A stretch of 64,000 nucleotides of DNA from Hyaloperonospora brassicae (GCA_947650285.1 CANTFL010001461.1:62001-126000), one strand, 5' to 3'; positions 1 through 11,292 are shown, counted from the first letter of the stretch. Program-made: numbers and translations. Notes: generated by a model from the sequence alone, not told the origin.

Positions 1-1005
1 CTCGGGCCCATCGGTAAACACGCGCTTTTGGCGCTTGTAGACGGATTGCAAGTTTGCAATCTCGTCACGCATCTCCTCCGAGATGTGTGCCCTTCCCCAG
101 GGCGAACTTAGGGAATACACGTCCCTATGTGCACGCTGCGAGTTGTCAATACAACTCGCACAAGGGTCTCCCCATATGAGGCAAGGAATGTCTGCTTCAC
201 TCGACAAACAGTGCAACCGGTACCTGGCACCGGTTGGCGTTCGCTTTTCGAACCTGAGGCGTGTCGTCTCAAGTTTCATGAGCCACCCTTCTCGTCCAAA
301 ATTCTTTACGTTTTGGACGAACGCGTTCCACGCAGCCAAAAGCGATGTTTTGTCACGCTTTTGATTGCCGTTGTACCATCGATGCTTGAGGAAAGCATCG
401 AGATAAAAGTCTTATTCAGCGCGAAAGTTCTTCGCGCTGGGACTCAAGCCGTGAAGCTCAGTCGCATCGAATAAGGGTATTCGATGGTGTTGGCTTGTCT
501 AATTAGACAAGCTATTGATGAGCCGTTCGGGAAAACGACCCGGCTTCAGCTCATCACGCTTCACAGTGGTACCTTTGTTGGTACCACGGCTCCCAGATTG
601 ACGACGGCTCACGCCATCGTCATCACGCTCGCGCGAAGACGCACGAGCAGGCGGTGGTAAGGAATAATTATCCTCACCACCCTGATCATCGTCATCACTG
701 CCGAACGGACTGTGATGCAAATCACGAGTCCGTTCGTTCGGCAGTGGCCTTGGCGGATACTGAGGCATCGCCGGTGAGCGAGACGCCTCTGAAGCATCGC
801 CCGAGTCAGACACGTCTGACGTGCCGGAATAGATGACCTCAACGTCAGCGTCATCATGCGCACGCGGTGAGGTGCCGCGTGCACCTGCAGCACCTGTTGC
901 TGCAGGCGAAGAACGAGCAGCAGACGACGAATCGTCTGCCGCAGAGGCTGGAACAGCACCGGGCTGTGTAGGTCTTGAGTCACCTCGCAAAGACATGTTA
1001 ACCAT
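1..1005 (-). pseudogene. Decayed antisense ORF of family A (Ser/Asp-rich head, conserved middle)
   Basis: Read on the minus strand from an ATG at 1005, the first 168 residues are rich in Ala, Ser and Asp and end at a stop near 499. The frame then resumes after the stop with a conserved stretch, about 474-1, that contains an Asn-Phe-Gly-Arg-Glu-Gly-Trp segment, a Glu-Lys-Arg-Thr-Pro-Thr-Gly-Ala-Arg-Tyr-Arg-Leu segment and a Cys-x2-Cys pair. The same protein is encoded antisense at 48053-49671 with different breaks, so a longer ancestral protein probably existed. I do not recognise a function. It lies between the chromodomain end of pol and the 3' LTR and is transcribed opposite to pol, if at all. 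Confidence 0.6.
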
Positions 1006-1090
1006 GCGAGGTCAAGCGGAAAGTGAATGGAACGGACCCAACAAGTACTCCCTGTCCCAATGGTGACCAACGGGTGGCCACCATATTTTC

Positions 1091-1111
1091 GATAGTCACA
1101 CGGTGACTATC
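1091..1111. repeat. Perfect 9-bp inverted repeat before the 3' LTR
   Basis: GATAGTCAC and GTGACTATC are separated by 3 nt, just upstream of the purine tract. The equivalent site in the other copy (49757-49777) keeps only the outer 7 bp. It is one of many short hairpins in this family. Confidence 0.85.
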
Positions 1112-1115
1112 AGTT

Positions 1116-1126
1116 GAGGGGGGTGA
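1116..1126 (+). other. Polypurine tract of family A copy A1
   Basis: GAGGGGGGTGA sits immediately before the TG of the LTR at 1127, the expected place for the plus-strand primer. The other copy has a weaker tract at 49782-49793. Confidence 0.65.
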
Positions 1127-1519
1127 TGTAACGGGGCAGCCCGTTACATGGAAATTGCCATTAAAGAAACAATTACAATCAAGAATATTAACTTGAATAT
1201 TCTTTAAACAATATCACCGAAGTGGTGATATTGAAGGGTCGACCAAAGCGTATGTTCATTGGTTGATATCTTGATGATATCAAGCCACCAATCGCCGCAA
1301 GACGCGCGCAATGAGTGGTGACGAGACGTCACCATACACTCAGTTATATTAGCATAATTAAGTCAAGTTAAACAGAGAGACAGTAGCAAAAAGTACTTTA
1401 TTATATTAATACAACAGTTTTATTTTTCCCTTATTTACGCTTCCTCGTTTGCCTCGTGTACGTCTGTCGGGGCACCCAAACCCTTCCGTTAAGTTCACGC
1501 AAGGGTGTACCCCGTTACA
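1127..1519 (+). repeat. Family A LTR (393 bp, 3' LTR of copy A1)
   Basis: The LTR starts TGTAACGGGG and ends CCCCGTTACA. Its length equals that of the LTR at 42200-42592. The first 22 bp are themselves a hairpin: arms TGTAACGGG and CCCGTTACA with a 4-nt loop. Further perfect hairpins follow, including AATATCACC with GGTGATATT and TGGTGAC with GTCACCA. No TATA or polyadenylation signal was assigned. Confidence 0.85.
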
Positions 1520-2345
1520 TCTGCCATCGAAAAAGAGGAGGCAGAGCACTCCTGGGCACCGTTCGATAGGACGTGCGTGCAACAAATGAGGTTCGTCGTA
1601 GCAGAGGAGGGTATCAGCCAAGACCGACCATACCTGCGCAAACAGTTGCCCGTCCTCCCCCATGTCGGGCTGGTAGGTTGATCCACGAAACCTTCGAACC
1701 GACCGGCGAAAGATAGTCTTGGCCCTAGCTGTGTGAACATCCTGTGATAGAGACGGGCCTTCCATGCGGCGGAGGCGCTCGACCTAGATGGCATGAAGTC
1801 TCGTTGATACGACAAAACGCCACAGCTCTCGAGCTTCCGGGAAGGCCACAGCCTAAGCTTTCAATAAATCTGCCCCTGTGGTCATAGATTGCTTGACAAC
1901 AACCCAGGCGTTGGGCGGAATTCCCGGGAGGTCCAGTCCAAACACCCAGACATGCAAGTCATCCTTCTGGAAAGTACTAAGCCATCGCCACCGATCAAGG
2001 ATGTATTTCCAGTGTCGACGCGCGCTAGTGCATGTCCAAAAGATATGTCTCGCCAGAGCAGGTCGTGTGCAGCACTTATGCGAATCGGTCAAATTGCTGG
2101 ACACTATCACTGTCATGAACAGCTCCGAAGCCGGCGAAAACGAAGACTTTTTCAGCTCCGAGCTGTACGTCAATCGTAAGTTGGTTGTTGCTGCGTTGAC
2201 ACATGTGAATTTCTCGTACAGCGTTGACGTCCACGCTAACTCGTAGTCGTGCAGGTACGCAACGCAGGAATTCGACTTTGGCGTGGCACAGCAGAAGCTG
2301 CGATGCGCTCACGCCGCTTCCACGGGCCACGACCTCACAGGTCAA
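1520..2345 (-). mobile_element. Degenerate LINE 3' fragment, cut by the family A insertion
   Basis: Minus-strand frames around 1853-2173 contain a Cys-Cys...His-Ile-Phe-Trp-x-Cys pattern like the zinc-binding domain that follows the reverse transcriptase in LINEs. The downstream frame resembles the C-terminal part of the LINE ORF seen at 12450-13912. The reading is broken by frameshifts and ends at the LTR edge at 1519/1520. No tail or target duplication is visible. The left limit is the LTR; the right limit is approximate. Confidence 0.45.
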
Positions 2346-2447
2346 GTCGTGTAGCCAGCCTCAGCTTTCCTAGCATGGTACGTCGTAGCCCACCGTGAGG
2401 TCTTGCTGGCAAGACAATCGTCGAACTGAGCGCTGGCACAGGCCTCA

Positions 2448-3059
2448 GTGGTCTTCTCGCGTCTCAATTGCGTGCGTCTTTGCTCTTCTTTGTCTCGCGT
2501 TGTTCGGCTCGTAATGCCTTTGGGCGTGTGTCGGAACAGAGCTCACACCGCCTTGACGGACGGCAACGACATTGTGCTGGAGCTGCTGAAAGAAAATGCC
2601 GAGACAAACGCCGACCCGAGAAAGTGCAAGTAATGCTGCTGCTGTGGGGTGAACGTGCGAGCGTTGTAGTTTTCGAATGCGCGTTTCCTCACCCCGTGGA
2701 CGTGCTCATTAGCGCTGACGTCGTGTGCTGCCCCAATCTTGTGAAGCCTACTCTGCAGACGATCAGGTACTTGCTGTTGCGCTCGCGCGAACGAACCACT
2801 GGCGACCAAGTTTTGCTGCGGTTACGTGTGCCGTGCGCAGTCGACAGAAGATCTGCTGTACAAAGGGACATCGGCGTTTGGCGTTCGGTTCGAGCGCGTC
2901 CAAGAAGACACATTTCTTCCTGCGCCGCGACCGGCTGATGTGATCTCAAACCGTGAATTGCGGCTGATCGTGTTCACGCTGGACCCGCACAAGGCCAATT
3001 GGGACGAGTCCGTGACATTTAATGACGATGAGCTGAAAAACATGCAGACTGTTTGCTAG
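2448..3059 (+). pseudogene. Decayed protein (lysine) methyltransferase-like gene
   Basis: Three overlapping plus-strand frames together resemble the C-terminal half of a METTL21/FAM86-type methyltransferase. A Leu-Thr-Asp-Gly-Asn-Asp block lies near 2550-2575. An Asp-Val-Leu-Ile-Ser-Ala-Asp-Val-Val block (the usual post-motif) lies near 2700-2730, and a C-terminal block with Phe-Leu-Pro-Ala-Pro-Arg-Pro lies near 2910-2940, ending in a stop at 3057. The reading must change frame at least twice, and the N-terminal S-adenosylmethionine-binding part is not found upstream. The family call rests on remembered motifs, so it is moderate. Confidence 0.45.
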
Positions 3060-5904
3060 AGCAGGCTGTGTGCGAGAACCCTAAATAAAATACAAAGAGG
3101 AAATGAGAGGATTCTCGTAAAGAATCTCGGTGCACAAGTGATGAGTTTGCGACTCTCCGTTTGTAAAACAGTATCACCAGACAGCACGGGTCACCTCAAT
3201 GTGCAGTCGTCATTCGATCAGCGCTATCGTTGTTGCCCACGATAACAAACTTCAACGCTCCGGCTAACATCAGCCGCAACTCCATACGAAGAGGGTCGTT
3301 TCCAAATTCCGAATGCAACGATACACCATTAGCCAACTCAGCCGTTGACGAGAGCAGATAGAAAACCCCACCAATCGTTGCAAAGTCCTTGCAGTCCACA
3401 AGCATTCGGCATGTGCTCTACACACACGATGCATTGTTTCGAGCAGGCGTCATGAAGTCCTTGTCACATATAATACGACTACATTATATCTGCGATCGCT
3501 TTCGGTCCACGCGCGCATTTGATTGATCTACATTAGTACGAGCAATACCGTGTCGACGGCGATTGTACATAGTCGAGAAGTTCAGGACGGCCACGGGCAA
3601 ACGATCATACAGAATCGACAAAAGTAAGCATACGCGGGACAAATGGGAATGCCAGCAAATATTGCAACTTACTCGCCCGGGATGAAGAAAAAATGACGAT
3701 GAGACTGAGTCCGTGTGTGCCGTTGACGTGTAAGCAGCTGCAGTGGACTCGGCAGTGGTCTTTGACGGTGGGCAAGTCGAGCAGTACCACCGTGTGCGTC
3801 GCCTTGCGCATGTTGCCGTCAAAAAAAGACCCACACCTTCAGCTGACACCGACTCTTTGCGTTTTTTGGTCTTTTGGTACAGATCATTGACAGGATCACC
3901 AATCCAGTATCTTCAGGCAATCAGTGTGTGTAATTAACATCGACGTCTCCGATCCGCTACTTTCGCGGCAAACAGCTACAACGTCTCGACGATGCTTTGC
4001 CGCAAAGATTCCACGATAGCTGAGTAGCTGGCACATAGATCGGATATAAGGAGGGACTAAAGCAGGCAAAATTAAACCTCGTCAAGCAATCATCACCACA
4101 TTCAAAATTACAGTGTCGACATCGAGTGCCACGTACTTATGCCTATCATCGACTTCCGTCACGTTCTCGGGATACACAAGTGCGATGTCTCCAGCCCTGG
4201 ATGGGGCTTGGTCGTGTCGCAAACTCACACACCGTCGCCAAAAGCACTCTCCACGTTCCGCCCATTCTGCTTCTACTCGTCCAAGTAGATTTACATGCGC
4301 CCAGCAACAGATAAACAGCAAAGTTCTTCTCAAGCCCCATAGACAAGCGCGAAGGCACATAAAAACCCGCTTCGTCTGTCGCTAGCATCAACTTGCTTGC
4401 ATCCTCCACCTGTCTTTTCCAGAACCGTGCTTAGCCATGCGTGACGACAGAGTAGTGAGGCACCATATGCATTTCTGCTTTGCGAATCTTTAACTGTCAA
4501 TCCTTCTACCAGCGGACGCAGCTGCACAACCTTCGTCCAGAGCTTTTCCTGCCGCGGACTTAGCACTCCGAAGTGTCCAAAAGCGCAACGACCTCTCCCC
4601 GACAATCGATTAATAATTTCAGCCCCTCCCACAGCAGGCGATGTGTCTGTAGACGTCGAGCTGCTGCAAAATCGTTGACGTACCTCATCTCGACTAGTCC
4701 AAGAGCAGCAATGCGGACGCTTCAGCCACTCATTCCCAAGTTCCGTTTGTAATTGACCGCGCCAGCTGCTGCATATGCTCTCACATTCTTTGATTACTGT
4801 CGTTATAGCCTTATTAACGACATCAAAGTAGCACTGAGGCAGCCATATGGATACTAAGATCGCGTCCACGGCATCTCCCTCCGCATCCAAAAGAAGATGC
4901 CAACCATTCGAGGTACATCACGAGCGCGGCCACATCTTGAGCGGTATTGTATCGCTACTGAACAGCACCCGCAGTCATCTAAGAGCCATTCTCCTCTCTC
5001 GAGAAGCGATCGCTATCTCGGCACAGGATGAGCAGTGAGAGCTGCTCGTATGGTAAATGGTGTGGTATGCGTGTAACAATCTGTGGACCACCTGAATATC
5101 GACGCGCAAGGGAAAATCCAAGTGGCGTCAATTCGCACTTACCACGAGCGTCGTGGCCAACGCGACGAGGCGTCCCCTCGCACGCGCTTCTGATTGGCTG
5201 ACGGCCAGTGCCTCGTGCAACATACACATCCGTCCGCTCGAACGAGACGCCCGTCTGCCGCCCATACAAACGTCCAGTGTCGTCTCGTGCCCTCGCGACG
5301 TTTCGCTCTCTCTCATGTTGTCGCACGTGCGCCCAGCACGTACCCGACCCCTCGAGTCGCTGCTACGTCTGACCCGTCTCCTCTCCCACGCGGTCCGCTA
5401 CGCGACTCCGTTGCGCCGCCCGACCGTCTGCCACACGCCACTACTTCGATCGCGAGCACAGCTTCGCAACGAGACGTTTGTCCAGTCGACTCCATCCACC
5501 GACGGCCAATAAGCGAAGCGCACTCGACGAGCGCTTTGCTGTGGCTGATGGACCAGTTGACGAACCGACTGGCAATAGGACTGCGCACGTTGCAACAAGG
5601 AATCGCTTCGAGACGAACGCCTGCGGTTCGTTGGGCGCTGCGGTAGAGTTTTGCGCAGCACTCGTGACTCGTACTCGAGTTTTGGCGGCTGTTGTTGCGT
5701 CATTAGAGAGCGGTAAGTGCTGCGGAAAGGTTAGGGAAAGTGCGTTTGCTGCTGGCTGGATGGACGTTTCAGCGGCTAGTAGCTGTCTGCGTCACCGTGC
5801 GACCACAGGATTGTGGTCTGCAGAGAGCCAGTGGGCGTCTGTGAGAATTGAACGCATTGGGATTTTTCGCTGTGCATGATAACCTGACACTCGGTCTTGT
5901 TTCA
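3060..5904. other. No recognisable gene
   Basis: Several open stretches exist on both strands, the longest being 186 codons on the minus strand at 4330-4890. None shows a domain, a repeat or a signal peptide that I recognise. 5130-5700 is GC-richer with Arg/Thr-rich translations typical of non-coding sequence. I see no RNA gene. Confidence 0.5.
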
Positions 5905-6785
5905 TAGCGCGATGCACAGCAGTGGTCAAACACACATCAGCTGCTGAGGCGCATCTACCTGCTCTGGCCAAACTTGCAGAAGATGTTGGCATGCCGCCGG
6001 ATGGGGCAATTGGTAGCGTCGACTCCACATGACAAGTCGGCAGTGGTTGGTGGAACGTTGACCAGCAGCCATGATATCTGGACGTTTACGGATTTGACGA
6101 GCGCCGGTAGACTGTTGATGGAGATGTCGGCAAAGACTGCGAAGCGCTTGTTACTGGAGCTGGGATGCAACGCTCTGTTCGAAGGTGCTGATCTGGACAA
6201 GGCTATGGAAAGTGTGATATCTCTCAAGTTTGCAACTTGTGCTAAACTTGTGTGTGTAATTACTGCTTCTTTGTCCGCGAAAGCATAGCGACGAATTTGT
6301 AGCCAGGTTGGTTGAGCTTTTGAAGCAGCTCAAGATGATCCCGCTTTGTGGGTAGACCGTTAAATGTGGTCAATTGATTAGCCATAGCGCTTTGTCGAAG
6401 ACGCGGAGCTCATGGAAGTCGCAGATATGAACTGCGCATTGGCCGTGACGGATGGCAAGCAAATTGGCGTTGGATGCGACTCATACGGGCTGAGGCGTTC
6501 GTTGCCGTGGTTATTGGTGTGGACAACACGATGCATGTCTGGACGGAAGAGATTGTCGATTATATCGTGTCGCTATGATCATTTCGTTGGAAGAAGGAGT
6601 GGTTGCGGTGTTTAATCGAACGGAAGCTGGCCTTGGTGTATGTTTTCTCGCAGAATTTATCGCATACGTGGCGCGTTACGTTTGGTTAGAGTGCAGCATG
6701 GACGGTGCAGATATGGGTGCGATCTCGATTGCGTAGGCTCCGTTTGGCGATGTGAAGCAGTCTGGGCTAAGACGTGGAGGTCACT
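5905..6785 (+). pseudogene. Decayed succinate-semialdehyde dehydrogenase (ALDH family) gene
   Basis: The intact enzyme oxidises succinate semialdehyde to succinate with NAD(P)+ in GABA breakdown. Family blocks appear in order: a Val-Val-Lys segment followed by an Ala-Leu-Ala-Lys-Leu-Ala helix (5910-5985), a Leu-Glu-Leu-Gly-x-Asn-Ala block followed by Ala-Asp-Leu-Asp-Lys-Ala (6150-6210), the region of the catalytic Cys (6225-6250), an Asn-Arg-Thr-Glu-x-Gly-Leu block (6610-6640) and a C-terminal Ala-Pro-Phe-Gly-Asp-Val-Lys-x-Ser-Gly-Leu block (6737-6768). Stops and frameshifts separate them. The second Gly of the Glu-Leu-Gly-Gly motif is Cys and the catalytic-Cys block is scrambled, so this cannot work. 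The N-terminal third is missing. Confidence 0.75.
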
Positions 6786-6789
6786 ATCT

Positions 6790-9510
6790 GTCAGCTCATT
6801 TTGATAGTTATGAACGACTTTTCCGTCACAATTGGAACATTTCGATCTGGCATTTTCCGTTCGCTGAAGGCATCTTGCCTATCGCGCAAGGTCACGATCT
6901 CTTTTCTCTTGGTCATAACTACTAGAGCTGACTACAAAGTCGTTTTGTGTGCTTCCAAAGGACAGCACCGGATCAGTTACCTATGCACCCGCTGTGTTTT
7001 GTCGCAGTTGTGTGTCATGATGTGTTTGCTCGGTATCTATAAAGATAAGTTTACTGGCTTACATGCTGACTGCTGGCTGTTATAAAACGGCCCGAATGTG
7101 CCAATTTGCCAGCTACGCGGACCGACTAGGGGCACCTGCTGGTGCGGGCCAGGTTGGCTGCAAGCTTTCGTAGCAAGCCTCAAGGCATCATTTGTGCTAT
7201 GATGCAACTAAGAAGCAGAAACAATGTTTTGGGACTGACGCGACCTCAAGCAGTGTAAGTTGCTTGACCAGTGTACGGATAGCCAAATTTCCGACGTCTG
7301 GATCAGGTGGTAAATGGATAAGCTGGAGGCGTCGACGGTTTGTGCTTGAGGAGCTCAGCAATATCATGTATGCCGGACACATGAATGTAAAGCACGCAAG
7401 TATGCGATTATGGTGAAGTGCTGGATCTCGATATTACACACACGTAATTTACAGCTTCCTTCTACACTTTTGCGAGGATGCGACATGTCTTTCGTGACTT
7501 ACCGCCAACATGTTGGTCAAGCTTGACAACAAACTTGGTGTAGCCGTGCGCATTTTGACCGATGCCTCCGTCTTTCGTCTTTCACTGCACCTCATCATCG
7601 CATGAGCTTTACCACCGCGAAAGAATAGACGGGCAAGCAGCAACGTCCGTGCTCACGGGGCGCAACTTGGATCGTTAGCGTCTACCCTATATGCGTCTGT
7701 TGTAGGTTCGTCCAGACGGTCTAGATCGCAGGGCGTCAACCCTGCGAATCTTGAGCTTAGTTGTTCGTTTGATGCGCATCGTGTTGTACCAACAGCACCT
7801 CGCAACGATGGCTTTACTCTATATAACACCAACACAACAACCTGAAGAATGGGACCGAGCCCGTCGATGTTACGGACGAGGAAAGCACCACGATTAGCAG
7901 ACTGTTGTTGTTTCCATGAATACGAATATGAGGAAGGCTTCTGCCCAGTGCCCTCTCTCTCTCCAATGATCAACTGATGACTCTTGTCACCGTTAGTTGT
8001 TCTGTTCGCGCAAGACATTGGATTGTCGGCAATTATGGCTGCGAAGGCGCGTTTGGGCAAGGACAAAGAGAGAGCGATATCATGAATTTATGTAGCACTT
8101 CCTTCGTACCCATTTCTAGCTTAATGATGTGAACCGTGGACTGTGGAAACAAGCGGGCATGACGCTCTAAGTTTCTCATGATCCAGATATTTGTTCAGTA
8201 TTTTCTACCTGGAGGAAATTACCCAGGTCTACTACTGCCTCGACCGGTTGTAGGCCGTCTTGATACGGTTAATCGTCGCCACGAAATATAGGATGTTTGT
8301 GGACATTTCGATGGCCTTATGCTCATCCACATTGTCATTCATGTGTGATCATTTTTGATGGCTAGAGCAGCAGTGACCGAGTTGTTATATCGCAATCTCC
8401 TGCCCAAGCTACGTCTGTGTACAGCTTGGAATCAATCATAATTGAGAAATCCGCGTCGGTGCGCAGAGCTCGTTAAGAGGATCGGCAATCGTAAAACCGT
8501 CAGTACTACGCGTTTATCTTGCGCACACGGCCGAGTCAGCAGATTCTTCATTCATACCATAGATACTGCAAAAGCTGTGGAAGATGGCGCAGTGTATGGA
8601 GTAAATTCGAGCTTGGCCTGAACGATCTATTCTTCGGCTCTTTCGAGCGAAGCTGTACGTTCTTCGTTTCTGCTGTGTGCAGCTGACACTTTCGACGAAC
8701 TGCATGCACTGTTGAAGGCGCCCGAGAGCTTCGACGCGTCGGAGGTTGCGGCTTTACCTCAGCAGAGCACTTTGATGGGTCTGATATCACTTGACCGTGC
8801 TACATGTCTTTGCACGAGTAGCGACGAAGCCCTAGCATGAGACGACCCAAGATGAAAACGAGAAGGAAGATGTGATATTGGGGCACTACAACTGGGATGT
8901 CACCGCGAGATCATTTGTGCGCCAGCAGAAATCCGAGTCACGCGTACGGCCCTCGCACGTCAATCGTTAATGCTAAGTGAACCGACGCAGAGTGCCTTGA
9001 TGTATTTATGCCGCAGACGCGAGCTACTGCTCGTCATCAGACTCTGGATCATAAAGAAGAACGCTGTTTGCTCGAGTGAACGATTGAAAAGGTGCGCTTA
9101 AATGCATCCGAGCGTGAACATGAGCTTTCGGCACAATGTTAACTTTTTGGCGCATCGAATCTTATTTTTTGCTTGGTGTGCACCATGCATGTGACTAAGG
9201 GCGCCACGATACTTTTGCGGAGCACATCCTGATAGGCTAGAAACCGATGCAGAGCAAGATTGACCTGTGACGGTCAATCGCTGTGAGTTTGTTGGCTTAC
9301 AATGCGAAATGCGGTGCAGCAGATTTCTGGCCAAGCATCTGACATGTCGATCGACGACAGATAAGATTAATTAAAAGGGCGTTTGTGCATGCTCGGTGTC
9401 GTGCCAGTGTGGTCGCAATGTGCTTTGTTCCGACTGCAAAGTGGAAAGCCTGTGCAAGAAAGAGCTGAGATTAAATGTTTATCTGGAAATCTGACCTACT
9501 GTCGCTTTTT
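6790..9510. other. No recognisable gene
   Basis: Only short open stretches occur, with no recognised domain. A stretch around 8870-9110 reads in pieces as charged, possibly helical protein and may be another decayed gene, but it is too broken to assign. I see no RNA gene. Confidence 0.45.
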
Positions 9511-11292
9511 CTACCTGTTTGCTTCAACCGGTTTGGCTAGTAGATCAGCAAGATTCTTCCATTCCGAATCCTCCACTATTCCTTTCGACAGGCCGTCCAG
9601 CTCTTCAGGAGTCCAGCCTTTCTCCTTCAGCAATTTAGCCACTTTCGTATCATCAAAATTGGACATTTGACGAGTTTTTTTGACGTATCTCAGCCACTGC
9701 TTAAAGTTAGTAATGCGGTCGGGAAACTTTTGTAGCTCTCCCAACTCACACTGTTTCTCCAACGCGAACGGCATTCTGTCATACATAACGTCAGCCCATT
9801 GGTGCAACCTAGTCCAATCCTTAAATACCGCCTCCTCAGTCTCCAGGGATGCTCCGTACAACAATCGTTGCTGCATCGTGACAGCGTGCCACTGGTTCTT
9901 GTGATATCCATACACATTGGAATACGTTACCGCTTCCTCGGTTGGTAACTTCGCCATCATGAAATCAGCAAGTGCCCTGTACCACACCCGCTCAGCCAGA
10001 GCTTTGTCGAGCAGCAGCTGAACAAGGGCATCTTCCCTCGGCTGCTCCGACAGTGGATACAAATTCAGCAGAATGCCCACTGCTCTTTCGTCCTGCAGCT
10101 TAGCCACAGTGTTCGCCTTCTCGCGCGCAGGCTCAGCGTCGTTCTCTAGATCCGCGGTCATCGCTTTCAGCATGTCTTCTCGCTGCTGAACCATCTTGTC
10201 GTCACGAGAGAAGATGATGGACCGCTGCATGAAATTGTCGTTGAATTCGATCCAATCTTCAAAATCAAGACGTCTGGCAAACGGACTCTTCAAAACTTGA
10301 TCGATCTTCAAGCGGTGACGACTGATGGGCATTAACTCAAAGACTTCCTTTGGAGTCGTACCGGACGCCAGCCAATACTCGGACAACTGTTCTCGAATCG
10401 CCGGGAAAACCACGTACAGCATCTTCTGCAGACGGGTGGTCTCTTCACTCACCAGCTCAATCGCAGTGAATTGATATAACAAATCTTGAGATGTTTTTTG
10501 GTACTGCGGCCGTGAATCAACTATTGGACTGTATCTTGTCGTGGTACAGTACCAGTGGGCGTATTCTAACCACATCTTGTCCTTGTTGTAGGCGTCCTCC
10601 GACAACACATGTGTAAGGTCATCAGACAGGAAGTTTTTCTCCGTTCCAATCGACATCAATTCGTAGACATCTATGGGGGGTGTTTCAGCCGCGCGCCACA
10701 TTTCAAGTCTGTCGACTATGGGTAAATCAGCGCCTAGCGCTTTTTGCAGAGCGAAGACGCGAGATTTCGTACTGGTCCCACTGAACACATTGTGATTAAG
10801 GTACGGTACAAGGTCTTTTTCTTTTCCATGGACGCTTTGCAGCAGACCTTTTAGCACAGCGGCGTCGGGGAATTTACCAGTTGCTGCATGGTGGGCATCA
10901 GCCTTCTTGATCCACTCGGCAATATTCGCACAGGTCTGGCGTATTTCAGTAAACATGGGTGGCACAGGAAGCAGCGCGAGAGGTTTTGGTGGGTGTAAAT
11001 GTTCCGCAGCCGAGAGCGCTACGCCAGCTACTTTCTCTGCAACTGCAGGTGCGTCGATGAGGCCTCTCTCCTCGTCGATCCTGGGACCGTGGGCGATCAC
11101 TTTGGCAGCAGGGGCAGAGCCGTGTAGCGTCAGAAAGCTCGGCGTGGCGGACGAATTCATCTCTTGACGAGACGAGACAGTGATCGAATTGATCGCAGGG
11201 TCGTAGGTTCGATTAATGCCACCAGTGGTTGCTGCGGCGCTCTTCAGCAAAACGATGATACAAGCCATGACCACATGATACTTGGGGCGCAT
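9511..11292 (-). CDS. Secreted WY-domain effector candidate with EER motif
   Basis: The product is 593 residues. I take the ATG at 11292; the frame opens slightly earlier at a GTG (11301), which is not a likely start. Residues about 1-21 form a signal peptide: basic start, a hydrophobic core with Val-Val-Met-Ala-Cys-Ile-Ile-Val-Leu-Leu, then Ala-Ala-Ala. A DEER motif lies at 73-76, where oomycete effectors carry EER, but no canonical RXLR precedes it. The C-terminal part has repeated helical modules in WY/LWY style: Glu-Leu-Met blocks near 208-214 and 317-321, a related block near 402-415, and Trp at about 199, 241, 307, 347, 437 and 560. Such proteins are delivered into plant cells to act on host targets; the target here is unknown. 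The frame is intact with no intron, and it stands alone among decayed genes and transposons. Confidence 0.8.
   Translation of the reverse strand: MRPKYHVVMACIIVLLKSAAATTGGINRTYDPAINSITVSSRQEMNSSATPSFLTLHGSAPAAKVIAHGPRIDEERGLIDAPAVAEKVAGVALSAAEHLHPPKPLALLPVPPMFTEIRQTCANIAEWIKKADAHHAATGKFPDAAVLKGLLQSVHGKEKDLVPYLNHNVFSGTSTKSRVFALQKALGADLPIVDRLEMWRAAETPPIDVYELMSIGTEKNFLSDDLTHVLSEDAYNKDKMWLEYAHWYCTTTRYSPIVDSRPQYQKTSQDLLYQFTAIELVSEETTRLQKMLYVVFPAIREQLSEYWLASGTTPKEVFELMPISRHRLKIDQVLKSPFARRLDFEDWIEFNDNFMQRSIIFSRDDKMVQQREDMLKAMTADLENDAEPAREKANTVAKLQDERAVGILLNLYPLSEQPREDALVQLLLDKALAERVWYRALADFMMAKLPTEEAVTYSNVYGYHKNQWHAVTMQQRLLYGASLETEEAVFKDWTRLHQWADVMYDRMPFALEKQCELGELQKFPDRITNFKQWLRYVKKTRQMSNFDDTKVAKLLKEKGWTPEELDGLSKGIVEDSEWKNLADLLAKPVEANR

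Larger units (their letters stand above)
1..1519 (+). mobile_element. Ty3/gypsy family A, 3' end with 3' LTR (copy A1)
   Basis: This is the right end of an LTR retrotransposon whose body lies left of the window. Positions 1-1126 align with 48661-49793 of the copy at 42-49.8 kb, and the LTR at 1127-1519 aligns with the LTR at 42200-42592. Sense coding (chromodomain end) lies outside or at the very edge; what is visible is the antisense ORF, a purine tract and the LTR. The element appears to have inserted into a LINE remnant, whose minus-strand reading frame runs up to the LTR edge at 1520. The target duplication cannot be tested because the 5' LTR is outside the window. Confidence 0.85.

Noticed and set aside
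83..474. Plus-strand open stretches at the window start
   Set aside because: They lie opposite the antisense ORF of family A, whose minus-strand reading is conserved in the second copy. The plus-strand reading is not.
4330..4890. 186-codon minus-strand open stretch
   Set aside because: No domain, no composition bias like a real protein, and no conserved neighbour. I list the region as unassigned.
5153..5879. Overlapping Arg/Thr-rich open stretches on both strands
   Set aside because: GC-rich stretch with all frames partly open; translations look like non-coding sequence.
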